This document shows, piece after piece, positions 25,016 to 36,785 of a stretch of DNA of 64,000 bases (position 1 is its first letter; every line of letters starts with the position of its first letter). Under the pieces are notes generated by a model, which saw only the letters and a list, made by a program, of their open reading frames with translations, searched no databases and had not been told where the DNA came from. A program made the translations under genes and the position numbers. The stretch spans positions 23,600 to 87,599 of the forward strand of contig NMRA01000863.1 in NCBI GenBank assembly GCA_002633005.1, in the 5' to 3' direction. This DNA comes from Phoronis australis. Taxonomy: Eukaryota; Phoronida; Phoronidae.

Positions 25016-25272
25016 ATTGGTTCAAAACTGTCAGGTTTACAAAACGATAATTGGCATGTACAAAGTAAACAAATCAACGCAAAAAAATTCCACGCATGCG
25101 CGGCGCAACCTCAGCAGCACGAGATCGAAATATCATCGCGTTACAGGGCTGCGATTTGAATGCTCAAACTGATAATTTTATAGGAAAGTCCAACCGGGTG
25201 TTAGCGAAGGAGGCATTGTGACTTTCATGCTCCCTGTGTATATTTATATTGCTGGATAACACAATCACTCAC

Positions 25273-25363
25273 GTAGCTGAGAACATCACGGTGACAATCA
25301 ACAGGGCAATGATGTATACCGTCTTCATTATCGTCTGTTTGGCTCTTCTGTTGATATCTCAGG
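25273..25363 (-). CDS. Signal-peptide exon of a putative secreted peptide gene (copy 2)
   Basis: This is the minus-strand counterpart of 12273-12366. The acceptor is ccttttacag followed by CCTGAGATATC; the 5' UTR part is 35 nt; the ATG is at 25328-25326 and the donor GTGAGTGA begins at 25272. It encodes MKTVYIIALLIVTVMFSAT with the final codon split, one residue shorter than copy 1. Exon phase is the same in both (59 and 56 coding nt). Several codon differences are silent (TAT/TAC, CTT/CTG, ATC/ATT), as expected for a retained coding exon. Mature-peptide exons should lie at lower coordinates; none is convincing. Confidence 0.6.
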
Positions 25364-27935
25364 CTGTAAAAGGACCGTGACATGTTCAGTCCCATGGAAA
25401 TAATTTTCAATACATGGTAAAATATATGTATCATACATACATACATTAATAAGTCACGTTTCGCTCAGTTTACTGAATAGAAACGAAAATCGAATTAGCC
25501 TTTCACTCAAAAACAATCGGTCTCATATTCCTTGCAATGAGAGCATTCCATTTATTATGTTAAATCAACAGGCAATACACAGGTGAGCCGATTTCAAAGT
25601 CGGAATTTTTAGTTTGTGCAATCTAAATAAACGCCGAACGTTCCACCATGACACTGTTTCTCAAAAGGAATTTTAATTATCAATACATCAAAAGTCTTAA
25701 GAGATTTAATAGCCTTTACTATACCTGTTGCGAAGAAAAAAAGGCAAAAAATAAAAAATCTTTTTCTGTTCTCGCGACGGTGCAATAATGAGGAGCGTTG
25801 TGAGGATAGTCCGGGAAGAATCGCCTTCTTCAGACATAAAAAGTTCGCTTGTGGAGGCTGTAGTAACAGCAACTGGACCGAGAACATCTCTGTGTTCAAA
25901 TTTCTTTAAGACGTGAAAGTTGCACAGAAATGGCATCGACTTTGTGCGCCGTACGAGTTTGTGGGATGTTAGTGTGGAACATACTATTTGGTCGGGAGCC
26001 ACCATTTGTTCGGCACATTTCAAGAAATCTTATTCAACCAAACACAAAAGCGCGGCGTTACGATGAAGGACTCGCCACCTTGAAAGTAACGCCAGTGCTT
26101 TCATTCTGGTGCAAGTAATCACAGGCCCTCATCCCTGGCCCAGATCGAGTGCTACGACACGTACGAGGCTTATGCTTGTATAGTGTTCAGACAGTGCTCG
26201 TTTCGTCATGGCAATGGTGAATACGAGTGACCCGGGTTTACTGGGGCATTTGTCAGTGATTATTAAGTGTCAGTTTCGCATGTTACTTGTCCAGTTCTTG
26301 CTCAGAAACGTCCTCATCTTCTGACCTGCTGAGTTTCGCTATTCCAGTTGATAGTCATATGACCAAGCGTCTTCCACGCATTACTTCACTTGGCGGTAAA
26401 CTTGGAAATAACGATTTTTTCATCAAAATTAAAAAAATCTACACTATTTGGCATAAAAGGTGCTCCTTTTGTTAGATTTTATGGCATTCATTTCATATTC
26501 GCTCACTGACACCTCAAACTGAAAACTATGAAGATGCATGTTGGGAACTCTAAGTTGCTGATGATTTCGATATCAAGTTGTTGTTAACCCAAAGAGAAGT
26601 CCTTCACAGAAATGAAAGGGACCGACTTGATAAAGAGTTTAGAGACCTAATTCGGTTTTCGTTTTTAAGGCAGTTAAATAGAGAGAAATGCCGTTTTAAA
26701 GCAATTGCAATTATTCGTGAAGTTACAGAACGCAAAATTTACGTAGCGTGTATGACATCCTTCCTTCACCCGGTGAGGCCTGCAATTTCGCGTTTGGGAT
26801 TGTGTCTTGAGTAATACGAACTCCTCACGAATAATCTTGGACAAATTGTCGGAAAACGATTCTAGCACGATCTGAAATACATGTATGTCAGTCCATGATA
26901 CGTTTTCGTGAGAACTGAATTTTGTCCGAGAAACCTCAATACTCAAGCGATTCTGTAGCCTTATTGACGAAAGTTCGCATAAAATAACGTAGCTGGCTTT
27001 TGCGCTTTTGACATACATGTAATGCGTCTGTAAATTTGTTTTTTGTGCGTAGTAAATATTTGGCAGAGATTGCTATTTACTGCAAAATATTAGGAAAACA
27101 ATATAAATTTAGAATATTATATCAGACAATCGTTCTGACATCACTTCGAATTGCACGCCACAATCTCTGAGTCATCCACGACGAATCTTCCATCAAGTAC
27201 GTGCAAGGACAACAAAAAAATACCGGCGAGTATGATATCAAGCATTCAATTGCGAGTCGAATAATCGATCAATCGTTTGAAGAAAAATCAGATCTGGCGA
27301 TCATAATGTCATTTGTAAGAATCACGTGGATTTCGTGGTCTGTACATGGAGTTGTGGTCGTTATTCGTACGTATGATGTTGTGGTTCGTACAGTTACCGG
27401 TGGAGGCCATTTACACAACACAAAATAACACCAAAGGCTTATTCACAAATGGGTCTAGTGAATATATTAAAGTCCAGTCTCCCTGCCTGCTTTGTGGGAC
27501 TGGTTGACAATCAATGGGGAGTCGTCGGAACCACGTCGACGTTCTGGTACGGCCCAAGGAACTAATGTGTCTGTTGCTCTGTGATAGGGGGATTATACCG
27601 GAGCGCCAAGGGCGGCGTTACACATCTTACTGATCAATTTGTAAGCCACCTACATGTATAACCGCAGGAAAGTCTGAAGTACATGTAGTAAAGTGGGGGC
27701 AAATATCAAATTAAAAGGACAGACAAAGCTAGCGTAACGAATAGCTCGTAGTTTTTTAATGTATAAAATTATTGTTCTTCAACTGAAGTGAAAGGCGTCA
27801 GTGAAATACATCAATCTAACGTCTTCTCTGTCGTAGCTACCCCCACTCCTGTAAACATTGACTGCACACTTTTATCAGTGCATGCATCGTCTGTCCATAG
27901 CCCTGCCACCCGACGTATGTAGGTGCACTGATACG

Positions 27936-27974
27936 CGTAAAATGTAACAATTTACGTCATTGTTACATTTTACG
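27936..27974. repeat. Perfect 15-bp palindromic arms
   Basis: cgtaaaatgtaacaa (27936-27950) and ttgttacattttacg (27960-27974) are exact inverted copies around a 9-base loop. The loop reads tttacgtca. No flanking target duplication is seen; the function is unknown. Confidence 0.7.
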
Positions 27975-28850
27975 TTGCTAGGCCTCTCCTAAAATTACAA
28001 AAATGATTACACGGTGGATATCCTCAAATTTAGATGAAAGTCGAGAGTAAAATAGTGCGGTCTGAATCAAGTTAATTTCTTCTTAGCAAACTACAGATGG
28101 ATATATATTGATATCTACAAACAATACAGTGCTGAGAAATTTAATTTGATTGCGTTTTGAAAAATTGCTTCCCAGTTTTTTTTGTTATTGAAAAAAAAAC
28201 AACAATGAAAAGGATGCATTTTCTTTTTTACAGCCCATTAGAATAGTTTAATTGATATTACACCATCGGTTTGTGATTCTTTCTTATCGCGTCTTACGGA
28301 ACTGCTGTGTCTAAAAATCGTTTTAATTGTGTAACCGTTGTAAGTAATGATATTAACGGTTTTGTAGGACCCTCGGAAATTGGTCAAATTTGGCAAATGT
28401 TGGAACATAATACTTTAGAAATGGCTGGTCGAAATTCACATGAAACTTTTAGATGTCATATATGATATGGCAGTTTAGAGTGTCCGGCAAGTTTTTGGCA
28501 TTTTCAATCATGAGGAGTCTCGATATTACTCGTGACGAATGCAAAGGTTCCGTGCATCATGCCTCTGACTGGTGTTTCACTTCCGTTTACTTATCGTCGA
28601 CTAGCTCTTCTAGTTCTGTCCAGTTATTCTATCGCTGACAGGTTGTCGTCACGTATAAAAGCAGAATTGTTCCAAAAAACGATGTACTTACCAACTTGTC
28701 GCAATTAACTTGTTGTCAGTCTATAGGAACTAACTGTTGTTGATCATTTATATATTAATTTATTAAACAGCGAATATCCCGCATTGGAGCGAACTGATTG
28801 AGTTTGAACCTTCTCGTATCCTGTGTGGGTAGTGGAAAAAATGCATAACA

Positions 28851-31800
28851 ATTCAAAACGGACGTATCAACAGGGTACTTAACACTGAGTTCCCGTATCG
28901 AAGTCTAAATTTATCGATTTGTAAAACAAAATTTTTATGTAGACGAGGTATTTCTCTCTATAGTTTTCGCTCACACGTTAAACGCGAGAGCGAACGTGCG
29001 ATGTCTCGATGGTTCCCTGCATGCCGCTAGGTGGTCAGCCAGCAGGCTGGCTGGGGAACCAGCGAGCGTGTGCAGGTGTGATGTCAGCATTTTTGTTTAC
29101 TACGCAACATTGTAGATCTACAGACTCTGCCGTCGACCCGGAGAAAGGTGATCGCGCAAGTGCACAACTTGTAGTTCACTGTCGATTTATCGCAAGGTCG
29201 TTAAATTTGTCCAATTCTTAGTGCTATTAAAAATTTAGACTTACTCGCCCGCTTGAATGTTTGAAATGCGATCTTTGACCTGAGGGCTTGATCGTCGTGT
29301 TGCTGGTTTATCGGAGTAGTATACAATGTAGACCGGGATACCAGAGGTTTTTGGGCAGAAAGCCTTCATGTTCTTCTGTCTACATCGATTCAAGGGTTTT
29401 AACTGAATAGTTTTTTTTTCAGTTTTAACAAGAGCTCCATTTGTGTCTATCTCAGGTGAGAGAAGTTTTCAAAGGTCAAAACCTATCCCCTCTGCGACAA
29501 TTACGAGTATGCGCACGAACAAATATCGAGGGATCTGCGCTTTTGTTTTCGTTATTTGTCACACCGACGTTTTGTATTTTCCTTGGCATTGTTAGTGTAC
29601 ATTTTTGTACAACGTTCACTAGCGCAATAATCTATTGGCACCGCCGTCGGTTGCTTCAGATTCTCAATGGGGCTATTCGGAAAATTTACATTAACTAGAG
29701 GGCGCGCGTGTACTAGTGGTGATAGATTAACAGCCTCGATTTCGCGAGCCCTTTAAATACATGGTGAAATGGCTTGTACATTTAGGTGTGTAAACTGAAT
29801 CTGAGATTCCGTGAAAAGGGTGCTTCTACGAGAGAAAGTAAGCACGACCTTATACAAAGGTAAGTTTTGTGATTATTTTAACGATTATTCCATGTTTATT
29901 CTACTGATGCCTGTTAACTGAGATACTCGCCGATGTCGACTTCGCGACAGTCGCCAGTCGGGTTGATCATTGTTGTGATGCGTGTTACGATACTTGGCGT
30001 AGCACTCGAGATCTTTTCGTACATCAAAGCCGTATTTATTGTTTGGAATGATTTCAAACAGGTTTATCAGTGACAGTTACATCAATGAATGCTGAATGTT
30101 TAACTCGATATGGGTTAGTGAGATTACAATCCAAGCCCAATGCCATGGCAAAGGGTACGTAAATGTCCATTAGACTATTTGTTTACTATTTGTCTTCCGG
30201 AAATTTATTACACGTTGAAATGAAATTCTAATATGTCTGTTTTCACGTGATCTTTGGTTTTTAGGTTTGAGGTTCTTGTACGGTGCAGAGGAGATATGCA
30301 TCGCTTCTGCAACGAGCCTGAATGGACAAAAATTGGTTTTAAGCAGTTGACTGCGGCTAACCAGCAAGATCTTCCCATCCAGTGTACATGTAGATCTGTT
30401 GTTAAAGCCTACTTTCTTCATCGGAGACAACGAACAAGCTTTGTTACTCCTTTCTCTTCCCACAGCATTTCCACACACCATTAGTGCTGCATGGCGCAAT
30501 GTACATGTCAGAGGCCCAGGTGAAAAGTGAATCTCAGTACGAAGTTACCAATAAGACAACATGTTGTTTGTGTATGAAGAACTATATCTACTGCTACAGT
30601 CAGCCTCGTTGGTGAGGATACCCTTTCAAAGGCACTAAGTCATGTGTGGACAATAGCTTACTTCCTTTCCTGGAAGAAACATGCTGGATTGAAGCTAGAG
30701 AAGACGTAGTGACACTCTGGTCTAGTTCAGGGTCAGATTTTGGGCACGAAACGAGTCGTGTGATATGCGGTTGTGTTTACCTTCAAGGATCTAATTGAGG
30801 CTGAATGAGGTTACCTGGAGGAAAGCCACGTGCCGAAACTGGACCTTTTTTACAAGCGCTTATATAGGCTATTGATCTCTGTGAAATGAAAACCAAATGC
30901 ATCTGGTATAAATAAATGAAATGATTAGCGATTACGCTTGCGAATTGTCGTTAGCATTTGATTTTTTTGTGTGTAATTATTTTTATAGCTTTCTTAAGAC
31001 GACCTTTGAACAATTTTAAGTTTTGTGATAACAACATTGTTAAAAACAATTGTAATTTTCCGACGCAATGGAGTCCATAATCAGGCATATCAAGGGCTGA
31101 ATTTCTGAATTAGGTTCAATTCTCTTAGGTTAATGCTGAAGGATTGCTTTTCAATTTGTCCAAAGGTAAAACAGATGGTCAGGCGGCTGGTTTTAGCAGT
31201 TTTCTCTCACCTGTAACAGAATAGTCAGAGAAATATTATCGAATTATAAAAGAAAACGCAAGACAAAACTACTTTAGTAAGGCAGAATATACTTGACGTT
31301 TCATCTTCATGTTTATATGTAGAAACTAAATCTTTGTACCCAAGTCTTATTTAAGATCTGAATTAAACTATGTGAAACAGGCTAAAAGTGATTTAATAAT
31401 GTGTATTTTTCACAACACCTAAAATAAGCATCTGACCTCAACAAGTAAAATTCATTCTAGGTGTCAATTTTTATTTCAATGCAATGTTATGACGTTTACT
31501 GAATAGCTTATTTATGTTAATTCAGTAACTAATCTGGTAGTCCTGGGGGTGGAGTCCGCTATGAAATAAGGAAACTCACTCATCTAGAGAATTTTATTGG
31601 ACATAGCATAGCTTTGAAGAGAAACTGCTGTGAAACAGGCACCCCTGACTTCTGAGCGTCACGTACCACACACCTCTTATATGAGGCGCATTCCCACCCT
31701 TGGAGGACAATATGTGAGTATGTGCTGTTAGCCTACCCGGCATCCGAGTCCTGGGTGAGTTTCCGAAAAGAAACACTTAGTTCCATTCAATAAACCCGTT

Positions 31801-32096
31801 ATTCAGTGGGGTAACTGGTGGGGATAACATCACCGAACGATGTCGATAGAAACTTGATTGATAAAAACTCACCAAGTAACCTTATGTAGTCTCCCAAAGG
31901 GGCTTCGGCATCCACACACTTTTTCTCAGTTGGTTGACCCTTTTGACCGCAATGCTCCACGAATGTAGTAACCTTAGGTCTTTTAGTAATTTACGGTGAC
32001 CACCTGTCGAAGACTTGCACCAGGGAAAATAGCAATAATAAGGCTTTGCGCGACGACGTATTTTGATAACAATCCGTCTTTTTACCAGCTGTTTTA
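28851..32096. other. No gene firmly recognised
   Basis: A stretch at about 30264-30400 follows a plausible acceptor (ggtttttag) and stays open with a protein-like reading (RCRGDMHRFCNEPEWTKIGF). It has no donor I trust and no family I know. The rest shows no coding signal I can support. Confidence 0.3.
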
Positions 32097-33194
32097 CCAA
32101 CTTCCAAGTATGCATACTGTGGCGGAATTAAGAAATACGATTATGGCAGAGCCACAAAGTGTGCTAAAATGGTAGAAAATTAGGCATAACATTTCTGTAG
32201 CAGATAAAAGGTTGATTGGCGCATGAGAAGGCCGATGTCTTCAATGCTCAGAAAAATTTCGGCAGGCAAGAGACTTGCCAAGAAAACGGCACAGTTGAGT
32301 CCGGGCATTCTAAAGGAAAGAACTGCAGCCAATTCCAATTATTCGGTGCAACTGCTCTCCCCCGACGGTGTTGTTTCACGATACGCAACCTCAAGCAACG
32401 TCTAAGAAACGAAACGCGGAGGGTGAGATATTACAGAGTATTAATATTTATTCTTGGATACAGGTGTCCACCTCAAAATGAATTTCCCACGGTCATTCTT
32501 TATGCCGATAGCAATGCTTTCGTCAACTGAAGAAGAACAGGAATCATAGAAATCCCGCGCGCTCCGTCTATGGTTCTGACACTTCAAACTTTTGTCAACA
32601 CGATAGGTAGCCGCAGAAACTTCGATGTTGACCTCATTCTATCTAATCTCTGCAATCCACTGTCAGGGGACGAAAACAATTCAAAGTCCGCTCCTCGAAA
32701 TAGGGCTTGCTTAGCTGGAATTCAGAACTGCGGTCATGAGAGTGTTTTCACCTCCTGATTGTGAAGCGATCGAGATAGCAGTGGTATCTTCATCAGCGCG
32801 TGCTCTCAGCGGGAGGTCACCGCTTTATTCACTCAAGCGCTCGACCAACAACTGACGAGAGTCTCAGAACTCCCACATCAAATTTGATATGGAAATGAGG
32901 GAGTACTTGTCTACTGCGCCATCTATACATCGACGGAAAAGCTTAAATAACCGTGACTGCGTGTGGGAAGTTGCGATTGCGTGCGCTGAAGTCGATATTT
33001 TCAAATTACAATTACACCACTGTTTAACGTTGCAAAGTGATTTTTTTTGATATCTTTCTATAGAAAAAGCTTTAATCTCTCTGATAAAATCATCTGTTTC
33101 CTTTTAAACGAAACTGAAGTCCTGAAATTAGTCCGGGGAATGAGGCCAAAAACGGCGGTTTAGCTAGTTGTCCCTTCCTGGTTATCTCTTCCTG
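32097..33194 (+). mobile_element. TIR DNA transposon, 29-bp TIR family, copy 3 (truncated)
   Basis: Homology to copy 2 starts abruptly at aacttccaagtatgcatact (about 32097) and runs to the intact terminal repeat ending at 33194. The other end of the element and its TIR are missing. The next bases, ataaaac (33195-33201), are the same target-site sequence that flanks copy 1, and the flank beyond is shared with copy 1. The element end adjoining that flank is the opposite one from copy 1, so the element is reversed relative to its flank. The ORF core (32223-32530) has a one-base deletion. Confidence 0.85.
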
Positions 33195-35610
33195 ATAAAA
33201 CCCATAGGCCTATGCTGATGTCAAAACTTTGATACTGAATCTTTGTCTTTTACCGGGTTGTATCAAGTTAGCTGACATTTAGTGGCGCGTGAGTTAAAAA
33301 CACTACATTTAGTACTCTAGGCCTATAGGCAGACATTCAGAGTTCATCAGTGAACGGGACGAGACGTCTACTCATAAATCGGCAAAAAATCTGGAATATC
33401 ATTCGGGGATTGAGGAATTATCGATGACTAAACTATTATGTGAAATCTGACAGGGAAGCAAATTGTTTTCATTAACTTTCCTAACCGTACACACCGTTGC
33501 ACACGCACTTCGTCTTCAATCACGGCAATATCCCCACCCCACAGCTGCTTTGACCCTTGTAATGACTCGTCGACATGGGATTAACATTCGCCAGTTGCCA
33601 GGAATCGTAGTAAGAAGGACTTTAAAAATTGGCGGCAATGAAGTGCAGTGAGTATGAAGTTTGAGTCTTAGTATGATTCGAGTCTGAGTACGGAGATTGG
33701 AGACCGGGGCCAGGTAAACCAGAAGCACATGTCTTGGATTATACAAATTTTTAAAATTATAACTTTAATAAGATACTGAGAATTTGTAATATATTTTTTC
33801 TCGTCTTAATAATTGAAAACGGCAGCTAAATATAAAAATCTCTTCTGCATACAAACTATCCCAGAAGCAACAGAGAGGAACTCGTGGGGGCATGCGCATT
33901 GAGATTTGCACATTCGCTATTGGACGTTTTGTTGTATTTAGACGTATGAGCACACGGGATTTCGAACATTCAACGTTTCATCGTTGTAGTTTGTCCTCTT
34001 TGTATTTCAATGACACCGAAGCAGATGTGACAGGAAAGGTCTGATTTAATTTTAGAATCGCATCAACTTCGACAGACAAAGCGATTTGTTATTTTTCACA
34101 CGCATATTTTTCAGTCATTCAATTCAAATTTTCAGGAAACCCTTGCCTGTTTGAAGCAGCTGTTTGTTCAAAACCATTCTATCCGGTATATCGTTTGCCT
34201 AATTTTGGTCAAATTTCTAGAAACGTGACGTGGGTGAGTTTTTTCATGGCTTCTGCCGTGCGCCAAATAGCACATTTTGGCGAAAGACATTTTAGTCCAC
34301 AGGTGCATGTTGATTGTATGGAAACGCTTTTGAGTAACCTCAAAGAGTATAGCTAGTTCAGAATCTTGATAATATATACCAAGTTAAGTAATGCATAAAA
34401 TGCCCTAATGTTTACCTCCTTCATAATATCAAATTAAAAAGCTTTTTGAGACCGATTTTGTACCTCGGCTGAGATCAGAAAATCATTGAATTTTCCCGTC
34501 TATTTTCGTGACGCGAGTTCACTGTGCATCAGTTGAGGAACGACTCCTCAATGACGGCCATGTCCTTGAAAACGTAATAGTGTCATCGTGAACTTAAAAG
34601 CTGTGTTATATTGTTTGATTGTTTTTGATTCTCATGTTGGTTCTTTTGATACAAACTTAATTATTTAGTTTCTAAATTTTATCTGCTCTTTGCATAACAC
34701 AATTGGTATTTAATATTATCAGATATCTGTGAATACGTCGCATATCTCGGCGCAGACAAAACTACCGCGAGGTGCCCTGACTCATCGTGAGTGTACGTCA
34801 AATTGCAGCAACAGTACCCCTTCTGGTAATGGATTAGAAGAAAAAATTTCTAGATCGGCAAACGTCTGCACATCGGTGTAATTATTATTCCCTGGTATAA
34901 TCTGAAGTAGAAAATTCCAATAACCTTTCGGGAAATTGGGTCTGTGCAAATGCATATTTCGACCTCTGACTTCAGACCGACGAAGCAGTGCCAAAGATAC
35001 TCTTTGACAGTGCTGATCGAAATCTCAGTTAACTAGTTTAGATCTATGAAAGTTCATCAAATTTAGCTGAGTGAGCCTTTTGGAGGTATTTAGTGTAGAC
35101 CTACAGGATGAACTACGGCTGACAAAAAGTCAGCTCCATTACAAGCCCAGACTCAATGCTTTGTAATGCAGTGATTTAATGGCACGCGGGTGAGTGGCCC
35201 CCAGACAGATGATCGTCTTGTCGGTTTATAAACAACTAAAAAATAGGTTCTATGCAATTTTAAAGGTTAATGGCTGTATATTCCCCTGTAGCATAAAGGA
35301 AATATTTTCAAAACTTTATAAAATGTCTAAATGTCAGTGATTATCTTTTTGACTGAACCGACAACACCTCACAGGCCTTAGCACTCCTTGAGAATTTCAG
35401 CCAAAGCATTAGGAATTTTGTCAGCGAAATGATGGGTCACGGGTTTATACTGCATTATGTTAGCAATATTTTGAAACCTCGTTAGTATTTAAAATTTCGA
35501 ATTATATTCTGAAAATTTCCCAGCTTCCATAAGGCAGCGTGCTTTTGCTTACATATCGCCCATCACCAATATGGCGGATCGTGTGTCACGCGCTGCCTGG
35601 TCGTCTCATT
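33195..35610 (+). repeat. Segmental duplication, copy B part 1
   Basis: Matches 19994-22431 throughout with few differences. It ends at gtctcatt, the target duplication of the 5.1-kb element. A YY1-type ATGGCGG present at about 20443 in copy A is changed to TTGGCGG here. Confidence 0.9.
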
Positions 35611-36627
35611 CACAGGCGCTTGGGTTTATCGCAAATGACGTCTTTTATGAGAAAACATAAAGGTTGGACACTCGAAATCTGTTTGCTCAGAATTTTCTAC
35701 TCAAATGTGCATGGAACTCCACGAAACTAGCATCGGACAACTCTTAGAATACTTTCTTTCATTCGATCTCTTCAAATTGCCTTCGAGTGGTGATTTGGCG
35801 ACAAAAATGACAAAAGAATGCCAAAATCACAAATTCAAGGACGTGATTCCGTGATGTCGTGGCAGCATAGATATTAGTAAAGAGATTCGCGACTCCGTGA
35901 AGTCTCGCGGCCTAACGCAAAAGAACGTGAGCAGTATTCAAAACTTCCGGTTTCATGGCTAAGCATAGTAACGAAGGTGAACTTTCGTTTTTATTTCACG
36001 CACGTCAAGCAAATTTTTGAGTTTGAAATTAATTTGTTGTGTTTAATGCAAACTAAATCGCGTATGCGAGCCATTCAAGTCGGATTATTGGTACGAAACG
36101 TGTCGGAATTAACTTCAGTTGACAAGTTGTTGACCGGCCCGCTTGCTAGTTGCTGGCACAGTTCAACACACGAATCGAGGAGTTTGGCCCAATGAAAAGA
36201 TTGAGCTAAATGGATAATTCTTTTCACCAGTTGAATTGTCAGTCATTTACGATGAAATTTAGTTTGAATTTTGTGATTTTGTATGAATTTTGGATCGACC
36301 TAAATGCAGTTTCTCATTCGTCACTATGTTTACTATACATAAACCATGGTTTACCAATATATCCAAAATTCAGCAAGAGCGAAATTTTGCCATTTTTCAT
36401 GATTTTCAGAAGCTCATATATATTAGCATGATGAAAAGTGGTGGAAAATGAAAAGTATGCCATCGAAATATTTAAACTGTCTTCTTTATATTGATATTCG
36501 TTTCAAGAAATGGGGGCATTCATGAATATTTTTAAAAATCGAAGTACTGCAGCACTTGAGAAGGGGATAAATTCTTAGTAGCTAAATGGCCGTTACTGAA
36601 CCGATTTTAATGATATGTATATCCAGG

Positions 36628-36785
36628 GGCAGATCCAGGATTTTGTGTTAGGGGAGGACCAGAGCAGAGTATTAGCCAGGATTTTGTCATTCAGACATTG
36701 GCACTCCCAATCTGCCAAATGAAATCTGGGGGAATTTTAGGGGGGTGTAGCCCTCTTGGCCCCCCCCTCTAAATCCGCTATTGAT
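36628..36785. repeat. Nested short repeat with imperfect inverted ends
   Basis: The left end ggggcagatccaggattt and the right end cccctctaaatccgct are roughly inverted to each other, with G- and C-rich runs inside (ggggggtgtagccc, ggccccccc). This resembles the short hAT-type elements with GGCGGATCCAGG-like ends that are common in invertebrates. The identification is tentative. Confidence 0.4.

Larger units (their letters stand above)
25230..28850 (-). repeat. Paralogous block, copy 2 (pairs with 12.2-15.6 kb)
   Basis: Similarity to the first block is patchy but collinear: 25230-25590 with 12240-12580, 26740-27400 with 12640-13310, and 28680-28830 with 15160-15310. 28000-28130 also matches 940-1075. 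No ORF here other than the signal-peptide exon looks real; the 60-114 codon ORFs differ between copies. Confidence 0.7.

Noticed and set aside
31882-32115. Minus-strand ORF resembling a C2H2 zinc finger (CYFPWC...H...H)
   Set aside because: The spacing of Cys and His is irregular, and the ORF crosses the boundary of the truncated transposon at about 32097.
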